In this document: positions 36,296 to 42,866 of the stretch, in pieces
Layout: the number at the start of each line of letters is the position of its first letter
How positions within the stretch are numbered: the first letter of the stretch is position 1
Source of the DNA: Gimesia sp.
GTDB taxonomy: Bacteria > Planctomycetota > Planctomycetia > Planctomycetales > Planctomycetaceae
Reading direction: 5' to 3'
Assembly: GCA_002706765.1 (NCBI GenBank)
Contig: PAJV01000049.1
Span: 106,416-170,415, forward strand
Length of the DNA stretch: 64,000 nucleotides
Translations under genes and position numbers: made by a program
Notes under the pieces: model-generated
The model's database searches: none
The model's input: only the letters and a program-made list of their open reading frames with translations
What the model was told of the DNA's origin: nothing

Positions 36296-36642
36296 GGCGT
36301 GGCCCATGTGTCCATCCGCCTGCCTTCCGATGGCGACAGAAAATGAGTCTCTGGGTTGGCCCGAATGTAATTCGGGCCGAGCGTATCGAGCAGGAAACTG
36401 TCAGTGCAAACACTCGACGTAGGGGCGAACCCATGTGTTCGCCCGCGGTCTACTTCCTTTACATTGTCACGCTGCGAATGTTTTACTGGTCCCGTTCAGA
36501 GCGTAAAACCAGTTCGATCTTCACCAGGCGGACGGACACATGGGTCCGCACCCTACCGCAATCGGGGTCGGAAGTTTCCCTTTTATTGTGCGTTTACTCC
36601 GACAATTTCCTGTTGCCTGCGGCAATACCGAATTGCATTCGG
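36296..36642. repeat. Cluster of palindromic (REP-like) repeats
   Basis: Between the M20 and padR genes. Perfect hairpins: GGCCCGAAT/ATTCGGGCC (36358-36378, 3-base loop), GGGCGAAC/GTTCGCCC (36423-36444), GCGGAC/GTCCGC (36528-36549) and CCGAAT/ATTCGG (36628-36642). The first unit (36296-36320, GGCGTGGCCCATGTGTCC) is an inverted copy of the third (GGACACATGGGTCCGCACC), so the region could fold on a larger scale. It has no coding signature. Resembles REP/MITE-type intergenic mobile repeats. Confidence 0.7.
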
Positions 36643-36677
36643 GCTCACCCCCTGGTGAATTCTTTTCCAAAATCTTC

Positions 36678-36745
36678 TTGACAGTTAATACCTAGAGCGG
36701 CTATATATGGAACATGTAGTCATCCTATGTATCGGAGGATAAGAG
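36678..36745 (+). promoter_or_regulatory. Promoter and possible operator of the padR operon
   Basis: TTGACA (36678-36683) and TATATA (36702-36707) are spaced 18 bases, close to the sigma-70 consensus. Downstream, ACATGT (36712) and CTATGTAT (36725) give ACAT and ATGT half-sites, which could be an operator for the encoded PadR (autoregulation, inferred). GGAGG at 36734-36738 lies seven bases from the padR ATG, a strong ribosome site. Confidence 0.65.
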
Positions 36746-37078
36746 ATGAATCCGCAATTATTTGCAGGCACGATGGAGATGCTCATTCTGGAACTGGTTT
36801 CGGAAGGGCCCACTTATGGCTATGAAATTACGCAACGCGTGACGAATCGTTCGGCCAACGAGTTTGAGCTGAAAGAGGGGAGTCTGTATCCGGCGTTGCA
36901 TAAGCTGCAGCGTAAAAAACTGTTGAAGTCGTTCTGGCGTGAAGTCGATGGTCGTCGGCGGAAGTATTACGAACTGACGATCCAGGGCCAGAAAGCGCTC
37001 AACGAGAAACGGCAGGAATGGAAACAGTTTTCCTCAGCCATCGAACGTATTCTGGGAGCACAAAGTGGCCTGGCCTGA
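36746..37078 (+). CDS. PadR-family transcriptional regulator
   Basis: 110 residues, typical of the short PadR type (winged helix plus one dimerisation helix). Start MNPQLFAGTMEMLILELVSEGPTYG is the classical PadR opening (TLEMLIL..L..GP.YGYEI); then ELKEGSLYPALHKLQRKKLL (recognition helix and wing) and GRRRKYYELTIQGQKAL. First gene of a five-gene operon; its 3' end overlaps the GTG start of the first paralog by 14 bases, so the two are translationally coupled. PadR genes coupled to membrane proteins with a short helical cytoplasmic domain are a known arrangement; the signal that reaches this regulator is unknown. Confidence 0.92.
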   Translation: MNPQLFAGTMEMLILELVSEGPTYGYEITQRVTNRSANEFELKEGSLYPALHKLQRKKLLKSFWREVDGRRRKYYELTIQGQKALNEKRQEWKQFSSAIERILGAQSGLA

Positions 37079-38489
37079 GCTGAGCATCGACGATTTTCCG
37101 CCCAGGCGCGATGATGAACCGTCATCCTTGCGGCAGGATATTATCGACGAACTCAGCGATCACTTTGTGTGCGCTTTGAATCGAGAGTTATTAAAAAATC
37201 CGGACGAACAGACAGCAAAACAACGTGTATTAAATCAATTCGGCGATCCCATCAAAATCGCCCGCCAACTCTGGCTGGACGCGATGAAGGAGAAAATCAT
37301 GTCGCAACGCATTATGACCGGGATTTCTGCCGTGATGGCAGTTTGCTGTCTCGCTGTGGTGGGCTTTGCGTGGATCCTGGTGCAGGACAGCCGGATGGTG
37401 AACCAGAAAATGCTGGAGCATGTCGCTGTATTGGCAGATCGTCCTGTTGCTTCTGCTGAGTCTGGAACTGATCAGGAGATTCTGCTGGAGTTAAAGCGAT
37501 TGAACCAGTTGCAGGCAACGGGAGCTGTTGCGGGTCAGGACGAATTGCATCAAGTCAGTTTTCAACTGGTGACAGATCAGAACAGTCAACCGGCGACAGG
37601 ATTTAAGGGAAGACTGCTTCAACTAGTTAAGGGGTTGGACGGTTTTATGGTTGATGTCATCAGTGATACGCAAGGCAAACTGGATTTCGGCAAGTTACCC
37701 GCCGGGGCTTACGCATTGGAATTGAAAGCACCTTGGGGAGAAATGTATCAGATACGGAATCTCAGAACGATTCCGGGGCGTGCGTTTTCAAAGACCATTG
37801 TTTGTCCCGCCCATCAACCGGAACTGGTCTCCATCGGCTTCCAGGTTGACCGCTCGGCAGAATTCGAGTCAGACAAATGGCTGTTCCTGGCAGATTTTGG
37901 CGTACGTCAGATCATTCATAAAAAAGAAAAAATAGAGCGTTTTTATTCCAGTGAACGTCAAATTGAAAATGAAACGTGGCTCTATGCACAACAAGTAAAT
38001 CAAGGCGTTTATCTGATCGGGAAAAACGGGGCATTCTCACCGATTCCGATGACCCAAGCCGGCAAGTATCCAAATCTGAAACCGGATTTCCCGTTGGACC
38101 AATTAACAGTCAAAATACCTCAGGGGCGATATACTTTGCCTGTCATCTATCTGGTCAACAGGGATGATTTGAGCCAGTTGTCAATTATGAATGAGAATTA
38201 TTTTGATCCGGTATCTTCTAACATGTCACATTTAGTCTCTGGGCTTTCCAGGTATATCCCAGATGGGACCATGTATGGGATCGAGCAGACCGTCTTCGTG
38301 TCGCCGCTGAAAATTCTGGATAAGCAGCCGATTGAAGTCAGTACCGGGGAAATACTGCAATACCCCGTGCAGCATTTTGTGGCAGCTCCTGGGAAGAATA
38401 ATATCTGGACCATCAATTTATATGATAAAAAAATAGCCCGCGTTAAGTTAAGTAGAGACGAGATTCAAGATACCCAGAGGTTCCAATGA
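37065..38489 (+). CDS. PadR-associated membrane sensor-like protein, paralog 1
   Basis: 474 residues, GTG start with GGGAG six bases upstream. Residues 1-78 are a helical cytoplasmic domain (WPELSIDDFPPRR, LRQDIIDELSDHF, QFGDPIKIARQLWLDAMKEK), like the permease-prefix/HAAS-type domains found next to PadR regulators. A membrane helix follows (about 83-105, TGISAVMAVCCLAVVGFAWIL). The rest is outside: a 45-residue spacer, then a beta module (GKLDFGKLPAGAYALEL, APWGEMYQIRNLRTIPGR, TIVCPAHQPE) resembling carboxypeptidase-regulatory domains, then a longer beta domain ending in NIWTINLYDKK. Perfect AAGGAG and ATG lie inside the frame at 37287/37299. Function inferred: envelope sensor for PadR. Confidence 0.8.
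   Translation: MAWPELSIDDFPPRRDDEPSSLRQDIIDELSDHFVCALNRELLKNPDEQTAKQRVLNQFGDPIKIARQLWLDAMKEKIMSQRIMTGISAVMAVCCLAVVGFAWILVQDSRMVNQKMLEHVAVLADRPVASAESGTDQEILLELKRLNQLQATGAVAGQDELHQVSFQLVTDQNSQPATGFKGRLLQLVKGLDGFMVDVISDTQGKLDFGKLPAGAYALELKAPWGEMYQIRNLRTIPGRAFSKTIVCPAHQPELVSIGFQVDRSAEFESDKWLFLADFGVRQIIHKKEKIERFYSSERQIENETWLYAQQVNQGVYLIGKNGAFSPIPMTQAGKYPNLKPDFPLDQLTVKIPQGRYTLPVIYLVNRDDLSQLSIMNENYFDPVSSNMSHLVSGLSRYIPDGTMYGIEQTVFVSPLKILDKQPIEVSTGEILQYPVQHFVAAPGKNNIWTINLYDKKIARVKLSRDEIQDTQRFQ
37287..37301 (+). promoter_or_regulatory. Internal Shine-Dalgarno plus ATG, paralog 1
   Basis: AAGGAG, six bases, ATG in frame at codon 79, just before the membrane helix. The same arrangement occurs in all four paralogs. 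Confidence 0.4.
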
Positions 38490-38538
38490 GCATCCCAAAC
38501 GGAGCCTCTGTCGTAGCCCCTCGATTCAGGAGTAAAAA

Positions 38539-39948
38539 GTGAACTGGCCTGAGATCAGTATCGAAGACTTTCCGCCGCGACGTGACGACGAACCAACGTC
38601 GCTCCGGCAGGATATTATCGATGAACTCAGCGACCATTTTGCCTGTGCATTGAATCGAGAGTTATTGAAGAATCCGGATGAACAGACAGCAAAACAACGC
38701 GTATTAAATCAATTCGGCGATCCCATCAAAATCGCCCGCCAACTCTGGCTGGATGCAATGAAGGAGAAAATCATGTCGCAACGAATAATGACCGGTGTCT
38801 CTGTGGTAGCGGCAGTCTGTTGTATCGCCGTGGTGGGGATTGCCTGGTCGATGATGCAACAGAGTGAACGAATCAATCTGCTGGTGCTGGAACGGCTCAC
38901 TCAAAATCCACCGGTTCAGGAAAGCATTGGCACGGAAGGCATGAACCTGATTTCGTTTCAGCTGATTCAGGACTCTGGAAAAAAACAGTCGGCGGTTGGC
39001 TTTACCGGGCAATTGATGAAGACCGGAAGTCAATCCGACTCCTTTGAACTGGAGTCTGTGAGTGATCAGGGGGGAAAACTTGATTTCGGAAAACTCCCGT
39101 GGGGGAAATATCGTCTCAAGCTGACTGCGCCCTGGGGTGAGAGCGCCGAGTTTCCCCACTTGACGGTTGTTCCGGGACGCAACTATTCCAAAACGCTCGT
39201 TTGCCCTTCAGAGGCTTCTGCGAGGGCTACGGTCAAGTTCCAAGTGAACTGGACGGATCAATTCAAGTCGGAAGACTGGTGCTTAATCTGCGACTTTCGC
39301 GATATAAATACCGGGATGAACCCGTCTTTCCCAACTGCCTCTTATTCATTCAGAAGTATGAGGGAGGTCAATGACGTTCCCTGGATATTGAATCATCGTC
39401 AAGAAAAGCAAAAAACGGAGGGAGTGTATCTCATCGATGCTCAAAACCGGGTGACTGCCTGTCCGCTGAATGAATATGGTTATCTGGAAAATATCGATTC
39501 GGAAACGCTGCAGGTACAGCCTGCTCTCAGTCTGGCGGAAGGAAGGTATATTTTACCGGTGCTGTATCTGGTATCCAGGAAAGATCTTTCGAAACTGTCG
39601 ACTCTGTCTTCCCGGTTGGATTACCAGGTATTCAACTGGGAACGTAGTGGCAAATTCAGTTATTCGCCTGACAGTCATCCGTCCCGGTTCGAGTTTTACA
39701 ATTATTTTCAATATGGCCCGGGAAGCAGGCATCCTCAAACAATGTCTTCGATTTTTCTGGTACCATTTAATGAGAAGAGAGAGCTGACCAATAAGATGAA
39801 TATAATTGAAGTTCTGGCTTATCGAGAGCTTGTGGAGGGGACTCGAGAAATGAACCACCTGGACGGAGTACAAATACCGGAACTGCTGGTTTTTTCTGCT
39901 TCAACAGACGAACCGAATCTCTGGAAAATCAAGCTGCCTGAAAAATAA
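38539..39948 (+). CDS. PadR-associated membrane sensor-like protein, paralog 2
   Basis: 469 residues, GTG start with AGGAG six bases upstream. The first 105 residues nearly match paralog 1 (WPEISIEDFPPRRDDEP, SDHFACALNRELLKNPDEQT, FGDPIKIARQLWLD) including the membrane helix (TGVSVVAAVCCIAVVGIAW). The extracytoplasmic part keeps only landmarks: GKLDFGKLPWGKYRLKL, LTVVPGRNYSKTLVCP, FQVNWTDQFKSEDWCLICDFR, LPVLYLVSRKDLS and the end PNLWKIKLPEK. The middle differs in sequence and length. Internal AAGGAG/ATG at 38761/38773. Separated from paralog 1 by 49 bases with no terminator, so likely cotranscribed. Confidence 0.8.
   Translation: MNWPEISIEDFPPRRDDEPTSLRQDIIDELSDHFACALNRELLKNPDEQTAKQRVLNQFGDPIKIARQLWLDAMKEKIMSQRIMTGVSVVAAVCCIAVVGIAWSMMQQSERINLLVLERLTQNPPVQESIGTEGMNLISFQLIQDSGKKQSAVGFTGQLMKTGSQSDSFELESVSDQGGKLDFGKLPWGKYRLKLTAPWGESAEFPHLTVVPGRNYSKTLVCPSEASARATVKFQVNWTDQFKSEDWCLICDFRDINTGMNPSFPTASYSFRSMREVNDVPWILNHRQEKQKTEGVYLIDAQNRVTACPLNEYGYLENIDSETLQVQPALSLAEGRYILPVLYLVSRKDLSKLSTLSSRLDYQVFNWERSGKFSYSPDSHPSRFEFYNYFQYGPGSRHPQTMSSIFLVPFNEKRELTNKMNIIEVLAYRELVEGTREMNHLDGVQIPELLVFSASTDEPNLWKIKLPEK
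38761..38775 (+). promoter_or_regulatory. Internal Shine-Dalgarno plus ATG, paralog 2
   Basis: AAGGAG, six bases, in-frame ATG at codon 79, as in the sister genes. Confidence 0.4.
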
Positions 39949-39996
39949 ACAACATGGTGGGTGAAGCTGTACTAAAAGTTAATTAAGGAGCCACGC

Positions 39997-41457
39997 TTGA
40001 ACTGGCCTGAGCTGAGCATCGACGATTTTCCACCCAGGCGTGATGATGAACCATCCTCATTGCGGCAGGATATTATCGACGAACTCAGCGACCATTTTGC
40101 GTGTGCCTTGAATCGAGAGTTATTGAAGAACCCGGATGAACAACTGGCGAAACAACGCGTATTAAATCAATTCGGCGATCCCATCAAAATCGCCCGCCAA
40201 CTCTGGCTGGACGCAATGAAGGAGAAAATCATGTCTCAACGAATTATGACCGGTGTCTCTGTCACAATGGCGGTTTGCGGTTTCATCGTAGTCGGAATGG
40301 TCTGGTCGATGATGAAAGACAGCCAGGCGTTCAATACCCGGATGATGGCGCAGATGACGGAAATTGCGAATCGACGGGTGTCGGAAGTTCAAACTGAGTC
40401 AGCTGCCGTTGAAATGAATCAGGTTTCCTTTCAACTGGTTCAAGGGAAGGAGGACGGGAGGCCAGGGGGCGGCTTTGCAGGGAAGTTGACTAAAATCGGG
40501 GATAACACAGATTCATTCACACTCAAAGAAGAGAGTAATGCTGAAGGAAAACTGGATTTTGGCAAGCTGCCCTGGGGGGTATATTCGTTAAATGTCATTG
40601 CTCCCTGGGGAGAAACTTATCACAATGATTTGACTGTGTTACCGGGGCGCAATTTTTCCCAGACCATCGTTTGCCCGAGTGCGGCACCCGTTGAAGTCCC
40701 AGTCCGGTTTGAGGTGGAATGGCCTGATGACTTGAAGTCAGATGACTGGCTGTTGCTGTGCGACTTTCGACCCCGGCCCATTGACAGTGGACTCTCTGCA
40801 TTGTCCCGTAAAATTGGCGCTGAGCTTTGGACCAGACCGTATCCCAATCCATTGGATGGAACATGGGACTATTCGATGGCCTGTCTGATCAATCAGAAGA
40901 ACCAGGTCTTTCGTTGCCCGTTAGATCAGAATCGAAGGTTCCAGAATATTGATATTGGTAAGCTGGAAGCCAGACAAACGATCAATATGATTGAAGGAGA
41001 TCAGTATCTGCTACCGGTGATGTATCTGCTGTACAGGCAGGATCTGGCTGATCTACAGCTAGATAATCCTAATGTGGAGGAAAGTAGCGTTTCGTTTATG
41101 GTCTTGAATCACAGTCGAGAATCCTTACGTTTGATTTCTCCTGCCAATCTCAACCTGCAGAACGCCGCAATTTTTGGAGGACCCAATAATGTTGATGCTA
41201 CCACATTGATTGTCACGCATCGAAAGATCGGGGCTCTGAATGCAGCAGTTAGAGAGGAGAATAAAGGAACTCAAAATGTCAGTGGAAGACCGTTTGCCTA
41301 TTCCAGTGGAATTCAGTTTAGAAAGCTGCTGAAGTTCACTGCTGCTAAAGATCAGGACAACGTGTGGAAAATAAAATTGCCTGAGTTGGAACAGTTAAAA
41401 ATTCCTGAGGGGACCAAACAGGTTGAAGCCAATGGGTCTGGCGGGGGCTTCTTCTAA
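39997..41457 (+). CDS. PadR-associated membrane sensor-like protein, paralog 3
   Basis: 486 residues, TTG start with AAGGAG six bases upstream. The cytoplasmic and membrane part again matches its sisters (LSIDDFPPRRDDEPSSL; membrane run VTMAVCGFIVVGMVW). The outside domain carries GKLDFGKLPWGVYSLNVIAPWGE, LTVLPGRNFSQTIVCP, FEVEWPDDLKSDDWLLLCDFR and NVWKIKLPEL. Unlike the others it ends in a Gly-rich tail (NGSGGGFF). The DWLLLCDFR segment with one Cys is shared by paralogs 2, 3 and 4 (paralog 1 has WLFLADFG, Cys lost). Same operon position logic: 48 bases after paralog 2, 41 before paralog 4. Confidence 0.8.
   Translation: MNWPELSIDDFPPRRDDEPSSLRQDIIDELSDHFACALNRELLKNPDEQLAKQRVLNQFGDPIKIARQLWLDAMKEKIMSQRIMTGVSVTMAVCGFIVVGMVWSMMKDSQAFNTRMMAQMTEIANRRVSEVQTESAAVEMNQVSFQLVQGKEDGRPGGGFAGKLTKIGDNTDSFTLKEESNAEGKLDFGKLPWGVYSLNVIAPWGETYHNDLTVLPGRNFSQTIVCPSAAPVEVPVRFEVEWPDDLKSDDWLLLCDFRPRPIDSGLSALSRKIGAELWTRPYPNPLDGTWDYSMACLINQKNQVFRCPLDQNRRFQNIDIGKLEARQTINMIEGDQYLLPVMYLLYRQDLADLQLDNPNVEESSVSFMVLNHSRESLRLISPANLNLQNAAIFGGPNNVDATTLIVTHRKIGALNAAVREENKGTQNVSGRPFAYSSGIQFRKLLKFTAAKDQDNVWKIKLPELEQLKIPEGTKQVEANGSGGGFF
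40219..40233 (+). promoter_or_regulatory. Internal Shine-Dalgarno plus ATG, paralog 3
   Basis: AAGGAG, six bases, in-frame ATG at codon 79, as in the sister genes. Confidence 0.4.
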
Positions 41458-41498
41458 AGCGAAACAGCTCTAACCATTTAAACATAGCGGAGTATTGC

Positions 41499-42866
41499 GT
41501 GGCCTGGCCTGAGCTCAGTATCGAAGATTTTCCACCCAGGCGTGACGATGAACCATCGTCATTGCGGCAGGATATTATCGACGAACTCAGCGACCACTTC
41601 GCGTGTGCTTTGAATCGAGAACTATTAAAGAACTCAGACGAAGATCTAGCGAAACAACGCGTATTAAGTCAATTCGGCGATCCCATCAAAATCGCCCGCC
41701 AACTCTGGCTGGATGCAATGAAGGAGAAAATCATGTCGCAACGTATTATGACCGGAATTTCTGCCGTGATGACGGTGTGCTGTATCGCTGTGGTGGGGAT
41801 TGCCTGGTCGATGATGCAGGAAAGCCGAGCGTTCAATTTGCAGATGCTGGAACAGTTCAAGTTGGCACAGGAGAAATCAGCATCTGAAACGTCGGGGGAA
41901 CTGCAGCCAATTCTGTTTCAACTGGAGCAGGAGGGGAGCGAGGAACAACCGGCTATAGGATTTGAAGGGACCTTATCCAAGGGTGATGGCAATAACCCTG
42001 TTTTTACCCTTGAAGCCGTTAGTGACAAAAACGGCCTGTTGGATTTCGGAAAACTGCCTTGGGGCAACTATATTTTAACACTGAAAGCACCCTGGGGAGC
42101 GGCTCCTCAGGCTGAGCAAATCACAACGATCCCCGGCCGAAAATATGAGCAGACGATTATCTGTCCGGCGCATGCTCCCCGAGATGTCCAAGTTGAGTTT
42201 CAGGTCAACTGGGAAAGTATGCCTGATGATCAAGAGTATTTCTTATTATGTGATTTCAGATCTATTGATTTCGAAAAAACCACAAGAGGAAGAATATTCA
42301 GACTGATTTCCTCTGAAAAGATACAGGATCGACATTGGTTATATCGTCATAACATGAACAAGGAATCTGAGAGAAGCGTGTATCTGATCGATGTGAAGAA
42401 TGACAGGGTAACTCGTTGCCCTTTAGCGGCTGACGGAAAGTATGAAAATCTTGATCCTCAGAAACTGACCTGGTATCCGACAGTTGAAATTCTCCAGGGG
42501 ATTTATAGCTCACCAACTGTCTATCTGATTAAGAAGAATGAACTCAGTCAATTGGCTGAGATCAATGTCTTATATGCTCCGAAAGTTTTATGGTTTCAGA
42601 ACAATAACCTTAAATTCGGTAACTACCCAGTACCACAAGCCAGTACAGGTTTATTTGTGACTCCTTTTCGCAATATTGAAATCGATCCTGAACTGGTGGT
42701 GAATATGACCCCTTCGGAACTGAAACAGATTCATGGATTTAAAGCAGACAGGTCAACTATAGAGACCTATACTGCATCAGAAAAACAGCCCAATGTCTGG
42801 AAAATCAACATCCCTGATCTGTTCCCGATTACTCTGGAATCTGGTTCATTGAATAGTGCCCTGTGA
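41499..42866 (+). CDS. PadR-associated membrane sensor-like protein, paralog 4
   Basis: 455 residues, GTG start with CGGAG upstream. Its cytoplasmic domain is the most changed of the four (LKNSDEDLAKQRVLSQFGDP) but still about nine bases in ten identical in DNA. Membrane helix TGISAVMTVCCIAVVGIAW. Outside landmarks: GLLDFGKLPWGNYILTLKAPWG, ITTIPGRKYEQTIICP, FQVNWESMPDDQEYFLLCDFR, PTVYLIKKNELS, NVWKINIPDLF. The last 38 bases overlap the 3' end of the convergent pentaheme gene, so no terminator separates the two. Last gene of the operon. Confidence 0.8.
   Translation: MAWPELSIEDFPPRRDDEPSSLRQDIIDELSDHFACALNRELLKNSDEDLAKQRVLSQFGDPIKIARQLWLDAMKEKIMSQRIMTGISAVMTVCCIAVVGIAWSMMQESRAFNLQMLEQFKLAQEKSASETSGELQPILFQLEQEGSEEQPAIGFEGTLSKGDGNNPVFTLEAVSDKNGLLDFGKLPWGNYILTLKAPWGAAPQAEQITTIPGRKYEQTIICPAHAPRDVQVEFQVNWESMPDDQEYFLLCDFRSIDFEKTTRGRIFRLISSEKIQDRHWLYRHNMNKESERSVYLIDVKNDRVTRCPLAADGKYENLDPQKLTWYPTVEILQGIYSSPTVYLIKKNELSQLAEINVLYAPKVLWFQNNNLKFGNYPVPQASTGLFVTPFRNIEIDPELVVNMTPSELKQIHGFKADRSTIETYTASEKQPNVWKINIPDLFPITLESGSLNSAL
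41721..41735 (+). promoter_or_regulatory. Internal Shine-Dalgarno plus ATG, paralog 4
   Basis: AAGGAG, six bases, in-frame ATG at codon 79, as in the sister genes. Confidence 0.4.
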
